Below, piece by piece: positions 25,229 through 36,460 of a stretch of 64,000 nucleotides of DNA (positions are counted from its first letter, which is position 1; each line of letters starts with the position of its first letter). The DNA is from Bursaphelenchus xylophilus (lineage: Eukaryota; Nematoda; Chromadorea; Rhabditida; Aphelenchoididae): assembly GCA_904066235.2 (NCBI GenBank), contig CAJFCV020000006.1, positions 9,672,001 to 9,736,000 on the forward strand, in the 5' to 3' direction. The position numbers were made by a program, and so were the translations under genes. The notes beneath the pieces were generated by a model, which searched no databases, had not been told where the DNA came from, and worked only from the letters and a program-made list of their open reading frames with translations.

Positions 25229-28200
25229 ATGCGTCTAACTCTGTTGTTTCTTCTCATCTTTTTGCCGCAATGCCTCGGGCTAAAAGCGTTAATCTACAAC
25301 ATTGGGATTGGAAAGAGTCATTTTATGTTTACTGGGGCAATGGTGGACAGTTTAGTCGACCGAGGACATGAGGCAGAACTGTTGTTGGCCATTTGGAACC
25401 CGGTGGCGGCCAATAATGGAACTGACAAGGCAGGAAGAGTGTTTCGAGTTGAGGTGGAAGATCCTCCACTTGTTCATGTAAGTCGTCCATTTTAAAGTCA
25501 AACAGTGGGCTCTCTTAGCAAGAATCGCATTGAACCAGGAGATAAATTTGTTACTAAACATTTCTTCTTTTACAAGGGGTTGTCTTGGCCCATAAATTGA
25601 CTTGCAAAGACCTTTGAAATGACAGGTTTCGCTGTATGTTCCATGGGGTTCTTTATAGTATACTGCGAGCTTTTACATGAAATATTTTAACCAGAAAGGG
25701 CTGTATGTCTGTTCGTTTGGTCAAAAAACGTTCTCTTCTTTAACTTCTCTCTACATTTGATGTACACTCTCGTCGACAAATATCACCGAATATCTTGTCT
25801 GTCCCTGAAAAGCGTAGGCCAAAATCTTTATGAATTAATATGTCGAGATGCAGAGCAGCCTCGTAAAATTTTAGGAAAGTGTAAGATCAAATAAAAAGTT
25901 GCATATGAGGTGTCTCTTACCTGTCGGTAAATTTATGAAGTTTGACCAAAAACTGAGAGTTCCATTTAGACGCTTTATGTTCAAAAAACACTCCTTGATG
26001 TCCTGTCTGTAGGAAGAATTAGTACATTGATAAGACAAAATAGACTGATGATTTTAGCGCATGATCATGTTTGTTGCAGCCAAAAGTGCACAAAATGAAT
26101 TTACAATTCAAAATTCATTTCAAAATTCCTTTAAAAATTGCACAAAAAAAAATTTTTTTGATGACTACAAGCTCTTATCAAATTGATCGCTCATTAAAAT
26201 TTACTATTTTTCGTCGATTCAAGTTCATTCGGATCAATTTTAAATTTCATTAAATTATGAAAGCAACTAACGATCGTAAGAAATTTTTGGAATTTATATA
26301 ACACCGATTCAGGTCGTATTTTAAAACTCGTTTCAGGCCGGTTATCTCCGTCCCTTCGATCCTCCGAACAACAATTTCTACGAGCTCTTCGACCAGTCGC
26401 GTCTCCTTTTCTGCGAACGTATTTTATCGAACTCCAAGCTGATGGCCGACCTCCGCTCCGCCAAATATGACATTGGCCTGTCGCCACCTTACGATTCCTG
26501 CGGCATGTCCTTGTTCCACATGCTGGGAATCCAAGCCACAGCCATCTTTACGGCAACTCCGCCCACTTTCTTTGTCATGGAATCTCTGGGAATTCCGGCA
26601 CCGCCGAGCTTTGTGACTGGTAAGTTTTGGGTGGGGAAAATATTCGATCGCATATTACATATACTAGTCGCGACATAAAGTCCGTAGAATTTTCTGCACT
26701 GTGCATAAACCCGAAAAAGCATTTTGCACTGTGCATTCACCCGAAAACACATTTTGCACTGTGCAATTTTGTTGATTTTGCCTTATTGTCGCGCGCGATT
26801 CCCATTTTTCGCAGCGACAAATCAACATTTCGGAGCGCGACGCAATTTGGGGGCCGCGAAAAATTCTACGGACTTTATGTCGCGACTAGTAATACATATA
26901 TGCAATAGGCAAAGGGAAAATCAATGCAAAAAAAGAGGTCGAAAATGCAAAAAAAAGTTTGTATTTGGCAGTATTTTATGCTCATTTCTTGGCGATATTC
27001 CCATCGAAAATTGTCGAAATTTCTTTATTTTTTAGCGTCTATAATTTGCAAATTTTATATTCATCGAGCTTTAGATAGGCTCACGACGCCTGGGGATACA
27101 AAAATCATTTTTTTGCTTTTTTAACCATCAACACTAGGCCCATTCTCACAAAAACTTCAGTTATATAGTCTCTTTCGACCTGACATTACCTTAGTTGATC
27201 CATCGAACCACTGAAACTCAGGCTATCAGCCTGTCGGGAAAGTAATGAGCACTCTGTCGCACTGAAAATCGCATCGCCAAAAATGAATGGTGCCTCAAAA
27301 AAAAATCAAAATACTTTTCGCTTCAGCGATCGATGCAGTGACATTGTTCTTATTATTTTCCCGACAGATATCTCAAATCTGCAAGATTCGCAACTACAGA
27401 AAAAATACCTCAAAAAAATAAAATTTTTTTTTTTTTTTTTTTTTTATTTTCAAAATACCCATTTTCCTCCAATTTTTCAGATGGAATCCATCCTATCTCG
27501 ATCTCCAAGACCTACAGTTTCAAGGAGCGTTTTCTGAACGCCCTCAACTACTACAAGACCTACTTTTTGGCACAGCGATTATTCCTTGAGGAGCACAAAT
27601 TGATTCAAAAATTTTATCCAAAAGTCCCAACGCCCGTGGAGCTGTTCCGGAACGTCTCCTACTACTTTGTAAATCATAACGAATTGCTGGACACGGGCCG
27701 GCCAATCTCCGCAAAAGTCAAATTCATTGGTGGAATTCAGCTGAAGGATGATCATAGTATTGCGAAATTGAGCAAGGTCAGTGATTTCAGCAAAATCTGA
27801 GCGTCGCAATTTGCTTACTTTCCTTGTAAAAAATGTTTTGTTTTTTTTCAGAAATACGACGATCTTCTGGCCAAAGCCCCGAAAGGCGCAATTTTATTTT
27901 CTTTCGGAACTACGGCCAGCTCAAAAGTTGTTCCGAAGAAAGTTCGAGAAGAATTCATTGAGGCCTTCAAACAGTTCCCCGATTACCTTTTCATTTGGAA
28001 ACATGACAATGCCGAAGACGATCAGGACAAGTTGAAGGGGGTCAAAAACATTGTAGCTGAAGAGTGGCTCCCGCAGAAACAGTTGTTGGGTGAGAATTTT
28101 TAGATTTTTTATTTATTTATTTTTTTTTTATTTATTTATTTATTTTTTTTTTTATTTTATTTTTTATTTTTTTTTATCTTTTTTCTTATTATTTTTTTCT

Positions 28201-29043
28201 TTTTTTTTTCTATTTTTTTTATTTTTTTTTTATTTTTTTATTTTATTTTATTTTTTTTATTTTTTATTTTATTTTCCGTTTATTTTTTTATTTTTTTCAG
28301 CCGATCCCCGTCTAAAAGTCTTCATCACACACGCTGGAATGAACTCGTTCGTTGAGTTCACTCGTCATGGAGTCCCCGCCTTAACCGTTCCTTTATCCGT
28401 CGACCAACATGTTAACGCGGCTTCGGCAGTTGGGCTTGGCATTGCGTTGCATTTGAAGAAAGAGGAAATCTCGGCAAAGAAGATCAAAGAAAAATTGGAA
28501 ATTTTATTGTCGGATAACCGGTAAGCAAAAATTTTTTGTAAAATACGAAACAGCTTAAAATGAATCCTTGTTTTTTTAAAGTTTAAAATACAGTTTTTCT
28601 AAAAATTTTTGAAACCTTGGTATAAAAAGCAAATTTCTTTGATTGATGCGACTTGTTACACAAAGGTTTAACTGTAATTACAATTTTAAAAATTAAAAAA
28701 AAAAATTTTTACAAAAAATTTCAAAGAAATGGTAAAAATATTCTTTTTCAGTTACCGTCAACGCGCCATCAAGCTTTCCCAAGCCCTGAAAGCCTCTCCA
28801 AACCGACCGCAGCAGACCTTTGTGGAGTCGGTCGAGTTCGCCGCCGCTTTCCCCGACACCTCCGAGTATTTACAACTGCCCTCAGTGTATCTAAACCCAT
28901 TTGTCGTCCACTCTTTCGACGTTTTTGCCGTAATTTTTGGCGTTATTTTTACATTTTTGCTCTTTTTTGTCCCGATTGTGGTTCGAGCTGTAATGTACAG
29001 TTGTAATCTTCCGCCAAGTCATCTCAAGTATAAGCATGAGTAA
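25229..29043 (+). CDS. UDP-glycosyltransferase (UGT family), membrane-anchored
   Basis: Six exons in matching phase: 25229-25477, 26337-26619, 27481-27776, 27852-28089, 28301-28520, 28752-29043, giving 525 residues, the normal UGT length. A signal peptide (LTLLFLLIFLPQCLG) precedes the N-terminal acceptor-binding half. GKSHFMF holds the His expected to act as catalytic base. The C-terminal donor-binding half has ILFSFGTTASS, EEWLPQKQLL, and the family signature beginning FITHAGMNSFVEFTRHGVP and ending LSVDQHVNAA. A C-terminal helix (VIFGVIFTFLLFFVPIVV) and a short basic cytoplasmic tail complete the type I topology in the ER. These enzymes transfer sugar from UDP-sugars to small lipophilic molecules or xenobiotics. 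AATAAA overlaps the stop. Introns 2 and 4 hold transposon pieces. Confidence 0.92.
26664..26889. mobile_element. TA-flanked TIR element with a three-palindrome cluster, in UGT intron 2
   Basis: Perfect inverted ends of about 30 bp starting CTAGTCGCGACATAAAGTCC (26664 on; reverse complement up to 26889). TA flanks both ends (26662-26663 and 26890-26891). Palindromes at about 26696, 26726 and 26757 are 30-31 bp apart and each is preceded by similar bases (CATTTTGCACTGTGC), so the cluster grew by duplication of a unit of about 30 bp. Confidence 0.8.
27231..27367. mobile_element. Small MITE (CTGTCGGGAAA...TTTCCCGACAG) in UGT intron 2
   Basis: A 137-bp element with imperfect inverted ends (CTGTCGGGAAAGTAATGAGC versus CTGTCGGGAAAATAATAAGA), related to 24857-25002 and 1-48. 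Confidence 0.65.
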
Positions 29044-30082
29044 ATAAATGTTATTTCTGGTTCGATTTTTTTTTTTTTTGAGCAGTCGTTTTTGTCATAA
29101 AAAATTTAAAAAAATCAAAAAAATATGAGAATTTTTTCGCACTGTGCAAAATTTTTGTTTGCTTTCCTCTGCACAGTGCAGAACAAAAACACAAGCCATG
29201 ACTGCAAACCATGGCCAAAAATTATGGCCAAAGTATTAGTTTTTTTCATAAAGTGCATGGACATTTTTTTGCTTTTCACACAGTGCACATTTAACCTTTT
29301 CCCACGCTTGTCGCCAACGCACAGACCATTTTCCCTTTTGCGCACAGTGCAAACCTCAAAAAGGCCCGTTTGCACTGTGCAAATTCTTCAGCAAAGTCGC
29401 GGCGGCGTAGTTGAAAACAGCTTACGTCGCAGCGATATTTCAAATGCACAGTGCAAAGCCAAGGAAAAAAAGGTGAATGCACGGTGCGAAAAAAATCACA
29501 ATTTTTTGGGCACGGTGCGGGCCGCAAAAATAGGATTAAAAAAATGTCCATGCACTTTATGAAAAAGCTAATATTTTTTTTGCTCAAAACTTCTTTCATT
29601 TTGAACAGAGGATGCAAAAAAACCGTTGCACTGTGCAAAAAACTTTTTTTTCTTTTGTACTGTGCAGAATTTAAATTTTCGATTTTTTTGCACTGTGCGA
29701 GAAAAAGAAACGTTTTCCGCACCGTGCTACAAATAAAAAAAGCTAACGTTTCGAAATTTTAATTAAAATTATACATTTTCAACCTCAAGAAAGTCCTTTC
29801 TACTCTACCTGTGTCCAATGGAGCACGAATAATTGAGAGAGTTATGAATATTTTCGCTGCGGGCCGCTTTTTCGGCCGCTTCCGAAAAAGCGAAAGTTGT
29901 AGTGCACGTGTTTTTTCAAAACACTTTTATTTACACGCCGTTTGGGAGAGGGATGAGGATTTATTTGGGGTTTTAGGACATTGTAACTCGTACTTTTCAT
30001 TCTTCCGTTGATTTTTCAAAAACTGTTATTCAGAATTTTCATCACCATCTACGGCCTTCTAAAGCATAATATATTTTCCGTG
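29044..30082. other. Intergenic palindrome clusters
   Basis: Between the UGT stop and the cytidylyltransferase start there are about ten GCAC-N-GTGC palindromes (for example near 29138, 29171, 29343, 29371, 29479, 29512, 29690 and 29717), mostly in pairs 27-33 bp apart. Two copies of a GTCCATGCACTTTATGAAAA-like segment lie in inverted orientation (about 29245-29265 and 29545-29565). No gene is supported. Confidence 0.5.
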
Positions 30083-31388
30083 ATGAGCTCAAAGGATTCC
30101 CCAGCAATTTTTTCAACCTCATCTGAAGCCATGGATAATATAAAAAAGCTTGAGAATTGGACTCCAATCACTCTCAACTCAATCGTAAAACAAGGTCAGT
30201 GGTTGTGCAATAAGTTTATGATGTAAAATACACTCGAGGCTCTATTAAAAATATTTATTGCAGGCTCTCCAAGGAACATTCGAGTTTATGCTGACGGAGT
30301 TTTCGATCTTTTTCATGTTGGACACGCCAAACAGTTCCAGCAGATCAAAGAACTGTTGCCGGACTGTTATCTTGTGGTTGGAGGTGGGTTCTGAAATCTT
30401 TAATTGCTATTTTTCCATTTTTTTGTTTTTTTTATTTGCACTGTGCGATTTTCAAAAAAAAATTGAGTTAGGTTTTGCACCGTGAAAAATTATTATTTTG
30501 AGCTCTGCACTGTGCAATGGACAACCTAAAAATTTTGCAGAGTGAAAAACAATTCTTAATTATGTTTCTATGCAATTTAAAAAAAATATTTTGAATTTTG
30601 CACCGTGCAAAATTATTATTTCGAGCCTTGCACTGTGCAACGGGCAGTTCTAAAATCTCGCACAGTGCGCTCAAAATTTGTTTGCCGCTGCACCGAAAAG
30701 AAAATTTTTCTGAAAGGAAAACGAGTCGCAGCTCTGTCCTTCCGCACAGTGCAGTCAAAACTTTTCTTTGCACTGTGCAAAAAACAAAATTTCTGTTTTC
30801 TGCACCGTGCAGCCATAAAAAAAGACATCGCACTGTGCAAAAGTAAAATTTGCCATCGATAAAAAAATAGAGTCAAAAAAAAAATTTCAGTTGTATCTGA
30901 CGCTGATACACTTCATTACAAAGGAGGGAATACTGTAAATTCCGAGGCGGAACGGGCTGAAATGGTGAGCCATTGCCGATACGTGGACGAAGTCTACATT
31001 GACCCTCCGTTCTACCCCACATTGGAGTTTGTGGACGAAATAAAGGTTAGTTTACATTGTATTAGGCATCAGTTTGTCCAAAATTGGCATCAATTTATAT
31101 TGTCCATGAGATCAAAAAATTTTTGTTTTAATTTATAAATCAATATAAATTAAATATTTTTAGTGTGATCTAGTGGCTCATGATGACATTCCCTACGCTA
31201 TCAACGACAATATCGATGATTGTTATTTGCCATTCAAGAAATCTGACCGATTTTTGGCCACGGCTCGAACTCCTTGCATTTCCACGACCAGCATTGTTCA
31301 AAAGATACTTGATTCCACAGAGATGTACCAGAAACGACAAGAAATTAGGCTTCTCAAAGAGCACCGACAGTTTGAAAATCAGGGATAA
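30083..31388 (+). CDS. Choline-phosphate cytidylyltransferase-like enzyme, short form
   Basis: Four exons: 30083-30194, 30264-30383, 30891-31045, 31164-31388 (203 residues). The cytidylyltransferase fold is clear: [20 protein letters not shown] contains the nucleotide-binding HxGH; then [19 protein letters not shown], an [18 protein letters not shown] segment, [10 protein letters not shown], and [15 protein letters not shown], the counterpart of the RTEGISTSDII motif, with Gly replaced by Cys. These enzymes make CDP-choline from CTP and phosphocholine, the regulated step of phosphatidylcholine synthesis. The protein ends soon after the catalytic domain, so the amphipathic membrane-sensing helix and the phosphorylated tail are missing. 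This predicts a soluble enzyme not gated by lipid. Intron 2 (507 bp) is packed with palindromes. A longer upstream start in the same frame is less likely. Confidence 0.88.
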
Positions 31389-32149
31389 TATTTTTGATTT
31401 TATTTTTTTTTTGAACAGTGCAAAAAAAATTTTTTGGTTTTTTGCACAGTGCAAAGAGAAAGGTGTAGAAATGATGACTTGGGACAAGTTACTTCGCGAT
31501 TTTTATTTAATAAACTGTATAAACAAGCGAAAATCTTAGCTGAAGAATATTTACTAACTCAGAAAGCTAACCGCACAGTGCAGAAAAATGAAAGCCAATA
31601 TCTGCACGGTGCGGGAAAATTTCAGTCTTCATTTCATACCATGCGCTTTAGAAACGTATTGATTTGCACATCGACGTGATGCAATGCATTATACCACTGT
31701 GCAAAATCGAGGAATCAGATTGGAAATTCATTGCACGGTGCGGAAAATTAGAATCCATTTTTTGCACAGTGCAGTGGATAAAAAAACACCATTTTTTGCT
31801 TTCTGCTTAGAGTAATCAAAAAAAACATTCTTAACATATCAATTTCGATGTAAAAGGAGTCTTTTGGCCACCATTGCAGAAGCTGATTTGACTGCGAAAT
31901 TTTGAAAATTTTATTTCTTTTTCGCAAGATAAATTTTCGAACATTATTTAGCATGTTAATCAAAGGCAAGTCAAAAGCCACACCCTCAACTTCCCGGGCT
32001 CTTTTTTAGTCATGGCTTCAAATTATTTATTACTTTTTTCCGATTTCTTATCAAAAAAGAGCCATTTTCCCCAAATTTTACACATTTACTGCTGCAAACT
32101 GCTTTGTAACTACAATTTCTTCGATGGTAAAGACTTTTAACAGCCCAAA
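31389..32149. other. Intergenic, scattered palindromes
   Basis: Palindromes near 31442, 31571, 31602, 31697, 31735 and 31765. No gene is supported. ACTTTTAACAG immediately before the four-helix start at 32150 looks like a trans-splice acceptor. Confidence 0.45.
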
Positions 32150-33615
32150 ATGTGTCTGGTTCCAGCCGGATTTTGCGGGTTCAGCATTCGGGATGACCGG
32201 AGTGCAAAGGTTTATCGCCGTTACAATCTACTGCCATATTGTCTATGTTTCAGCCTAAATCTTCATGTTCATGTAAGTTTTGGGTTTATTCTTACTTCAT
32301 ACTAACTTTATGGCATACCTTTCTACGGCGTATTTTACAAATTTTCAAAAGAAATTTGATTTTTTTATTGATTTTTTCATTTTTTATTCCTAAAATACGA
32401 CCAGGCCATTGCAAAATTTTTCTTCATAGATTCTAAGTTTTAAATTTTGCGACTGCACAGTGCAATTTCTTTTTTTTTTTGTTTTTTGGACTAACCTTTA
32501 CAGTACTGTTAAACTTCGAATTCTCAAAACCGGATGCTCGGATTTTTTTTTAATCTTGCAAGTAGCATTTTCATTGGCCATATTTTGATCCTTAAAAATT
32601 TCAGCTCAAGCTCTCCAACAAGCGCTGAGATATTTCGCAATCTTTGCGGATATTGAAAATAATGAAATAGGGCTAATTTTTGGGCTATATCTTTGCAAGC
32701 TTCGCGTAGAAATATTTGAAATTTTGTGGCAGCACTGTACTCCACAATTAGAAGAGACTAGTAAACTTTTTTCCAAAAAAAGTCCAAAAAAATTTTTTTA
32801 TTTTTTTTTTTGGATTTTTTGGCATAAAATCCCGAAGATTTCTGTAAACGTAAGCAAAAAAATTCAAATATGATTTAGAAACTTCTACTCTAAATTTGAG
32901 TCAATTTTTATCAAATTCCGATGGGTTTTGCTTTCAAAATTTTTTGAATTTTTTGCACTGTGCGGGAGAAAAGAATGAAAAAAACTGCACAGTGCAGTAG
33001 AAATTTTTTTTTATTTCCCAAACAAAGCCAAAGAGATCCAAAAAGGAGCCATTTATATAATCAAAACCCTTCAAGATCAATCTCTAACTTAATTTTGCAA
33101 TGAATATCTTACTGTGCTTTCCAGAGCGCTGCGTTTTATATGGCGATATCCGATATAATCACCTATTCTTATGTCTTATGCCGGCTTTGGCGGAAGTTTG
33201 AAGCCGAATATTTTTGGTATATCGAATATACGACCACAATGTCTCTACTGTTCGCCACGATCATGGTCGTGATTGGCAATCGCCTCAGAAGACGGGGATT
33301 TTATCAACTCTACCTTCAAGTTCATGTAAGTCAATATAAAAGTGTTCAAAATCAGATTTAAACATCGTATTTTAGAAAGTCCTGCTCTATGGAATGCTAA
33401 TCACAGTTTTTGCCCGCTATATTTCAATGTGGATGTTTTTGCGGGAGACCGATGATCTTATAGGCGCCTATTTCTTTACTGTCTTCAAAATGATTGAATT
33501 ATTTCTTATCACGTGCGCATTCTGGTACGCAAATAGTCGACGAGGGACGATCATTCACGATTATTGTTATGTTTGCGAAAAGAAGCCGAACAATGACAGA
33601 ATGATTATTGTTTGA
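32150..33615 (+). CDS. Four-helix membrane protein (187 residues), paralogue of the 18.8-20.5 kb gene
   Basis: Three phase-0 exons: 32150-32272, 33125-33325, 33376-33615, the same plan as the gene at 18783-20503 (exon 1 is 123 nt in both). Exon 1 ends in NLHVH, the counterpart of CDMFDVH. Helix 1 is in AAFYMAISDIITYSYVL, helix 2 in TTTMSLLFATIMVVIG followed by a basic loop (NRLRRRGFYQ), helix 3 in VLLYGMLITVFARYISMW and helix 4 in TVFKMIELFLITCAFWY. The C-tail has a Cys pair (DYCYVCEKK). The loop NRLRRRGFYQLYLQVH matches NRLKKRKIYVIHMIAN in the paralogue. The protein is probably an endosomal or other internal membrane protein, assigned to the DUF7027/LAPTM-like nematode group by pattern. It is followed within 250 bp by the UTP6/Fcf2 gene on the same strand. 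Confidence 0.7.
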
Positions 33616-33862
33616 TATCAATGTTGTCATGGATAATATAATAAATCTTTCAAATTGGATCAAAAATAGTGTCAGAAGTTTTATGGGTCTCTAAAAATTA
33701 CTATTCAATGGATTCCACTCTGATTTCAGCCGTATTTTTATTCGCACAACCCCTCGTTTTTTCTCTCACAACGAAAACAAGTTTTTGGCATTATGTTTCA
33801 CTCTTATTTTATCGCTGCAATTTGATCGGAAATTGTAAAATACCTCCTAAACAGCGGGTAGA

Positions 33863-36460
33863 ATGGCGGAATTTGCCGAAGAATCGTTGGAAAAGCTTCT
33901 GCCGGCCTTTGAAGTTGTTTCACACTCCAAATTAATTGCTCCAGAACATGTCAAAGAGTTTATCAATCGCTGCAAACGTTTTGAATACCGCTTCCAGAAA
34001 AGAGTAGGTTTAAGACTTTCTTTATTATATTTTCTTACTTTTAGGTTAAACGAGAGAACGATTGGAACGATTATATCAAATATTTGAAAGGATTCCTGAC
34101 CTACTGGAAGATAAAGTTAGATGAAGCGAATTTGGCAATCGGAAAGAATGTGGTTTACGTGAAAATTCAGAAGAAGATTGCTTGGCTGTATAGAACAAGG
34201 AGTCAACGATCCGGGGTAACGATTAAGCCAAATTTTTTCTTTTTTATATTATACTTGACATCTAACCCAAAAATTCTTTTCAGAGGCTAGATCATTACCT
34301 AGAAGAGGCCAGATACTGTGCGAGATTTGTTGTGCTGTACAAGGATGCCAGTATTGCCTATGGAAAGATGTTGCAGGTTCGGTTTTGCTTCGTTTTTCTA
34401 TTATTCTTTAGATTCACAATACCAAACCTGAATTGTTTGCTGAAGCGGCAGAGTTTGAGTCCAAGAAGAACAACTCCGCGCCGAATGCAAGAACTTTGGT
34501 TCAGATTGGATTGAGGAAGTTCCCGGACTCTGCGGTGCTTTATAAAGAGCTGTTCACCACCGAGTGTCGATTTGTTCAATAGTAAGTTCCAAATTTATAT
34601 ATTTGTTTGATGTTTAGGAGTAAAGTGGTCGATATTTTGGTTTGGATAGCAGAAGGAGGTCTTAAGTCGTATATTAGATTATAGTTCAAGCTAAATTTTA
34701 GTTTTTGAAATGCGTTTTTGAGCCAATATTACACTTGGTCTCATGAATAATGTAACTTATTTTTTGACCTGATTTATCACTTTATTACCGCTTGAAACTG
34801 ATCCGCTAAGTTCTGTTAGGTATTATAAAACGAATTTTGCTTTAAATCCTGTTTTAAAAAATTGTTTCTGAGCTTATATTGCAGTTGACCTTATGAGTAA
34901 TATAAAAAACCCTTCATTTTTAGCATTCGTGATCGACGAGACATTCTACTTGGCCAAGACGTTAAAGCCAGAGATTTGGAACGTCCTGAGGGCGCCGTGG
35001 AAGAGGATGAACCAACAAAATCCGCTGAAAAAACCACCGAGTGCAAAACTGATGGCCCTTCTGACTTTGTTTCTCGCGATGACAAGGTTTTGAACCTCGA
35101 GTTGGTCCGTATTGTCCTTGATGAAGCTGAAAAGTCGTTGGCCGAGGAAGAAAAGCCCGGTAAGATATTAAACTTTGTCATGAATAATATAATTTTAGAC
35201 TTCCATGAGGAGTGTTATAAAATTTCGAGGAGGTATCCAGCTGTAAAAGAGGTCAGTGGAGAGCTTGCGAAGTTGGTTGAGGAAGAGAAAAAGAAGATTG
35301 GAAAGAAATTTGACCCTGAAAACATTGAAGAAGAAGGAGGTGATGTTGATGATGAAGATTTGTTCTTTGAAGATGCTCAACCAGAGAAATCGGGAGAAAT
35401 TGAGGATGCGGAAGATGCTGAAGTTCATGAAGAAGGTGATCAACCTTTGAAATCGTCGAAAACTTGGGAACCACTTCCAGAAATTGACGAAGAAGCCGTC
35501 AAAAAGGTAAAATTTTTCATTTTTTTTTTTGGTTTTTAGATTTTCATCCTCTCTAACGCAATGAAATCCCTTCAGATGCTGGCCAGAGCTGTTGTCGACG
35601 ATGATTACGATAAGAAAGCGATCCAGGAGATCCAGAAGAAGAGCGCCAGACAACAGAAAAGAGAACGGAAGGCCGAAAGAGAATCGACCAAAGGAAAGGG
35701 ATGGTTCAATTTGCCGGCTACGGAGCTTACTGAAGAGACTAAACGTGACCTGGAGTTGCTTCAGATCCGAGGTTCCATTGATCCGACTGCACATTATCGA
35801 AAGAATGACCTCAAAGTTTTGCCCAAGTACTTCCAGGTGAGGATTTTGGGAATTACGGTTTTTGAAGGGGATTTATGGAATTTTAAGATGTGTTTTTGTG
35901 ATAGTCATCGAGTTTTTAGACTGGTACTTGTTGGGAGATGAAAAATAATTTTTTGTGAAATGGAAAAGTTGGGTAAAATACGCGTTTTTTTCTTTGGTGG
36001 GTAAAATTTTGGGTTTTTTTATAGTTTTGGATTTTGGTTTGCTTTTTTGGGTATTAATTTAGTTTACTGTGACCTCTTAGGTGTCTAGATGATGACCATA
36101 GTAAAAAACGAGGCGATTTGACAATAAAAAAGAGGGGTAAAATACGCCCAACAATATTCAAAGGGAAAAAATAAAAGTCCTGGTTTGTTAAAAAGTAGCG
36201 GAAAATTGTCCAAAAATTGATTGTAATGGACTCTATTTCAGACTGGCCGTGTCATCGACAGCCATGCCGACTTCTACTCGAGCCGCATGACCAAGAAGGA
36301 GCGGAAACAGACGATGGTGGAGGAATTGATGGACGATTACAAAACCCTGCAAAAGAACAAGAAACGCTACAGTGAGATCAAAGCCGTTGAAGCGCAGACC
36401 CGCAAACGAAAGGGCATCCCGTTCCAGAGATTCTCCAAAAGAAAGAAAAATCCCGTATAG
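33863..36460 (+). CDS. UTP6 N-terminal domain fused to an Fcf2 domain (ribosome small-subunit processome)
   Basis: Eight exons join in phase: 33863-34003, 34045-34215, 34284-34376, 34412-34581, 34924-35159, 35199-35506, 35576-35836, 36242-36460 (532 residues). Residues 1-200 match the start of UTP6 (U3_assoc_6 plus HAT repeats): FEYRFQKRVKREND, YGKMLQIHNTKPELF, LRKFPDSAVLYKELF. A Glu/Asp-rich linker follows. Residues about 360-532 are an Fcf2 domain: GKGWFNLPATELTEETKRDL, IDPTAHYRKND, LKVLPKYFQTG, DFYSSRMTKKERKQTMVEEL and a basic tail ending KRKKNPV. UTP6 belongs to the U3 snoRNP/SSU processome and Fcf2 (human DNTTIP2) is needed for early 18S rRNA cleavages, both nucleolar. The middle and C-terminal HAT repeats of UTP6 are missing. 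The start lies 10 nt after a TAAACAG acceptor, consistent with trans-splicing and perhaps an operon with the four-helix gene. Confidence 0.82.

Noticed and set aside
25352..25561. Minus-strand frame over UGT exon 1
   Set aside because: Shadow of the UGT coding exon; the plus strand carries the signal peptide and catalytic His.
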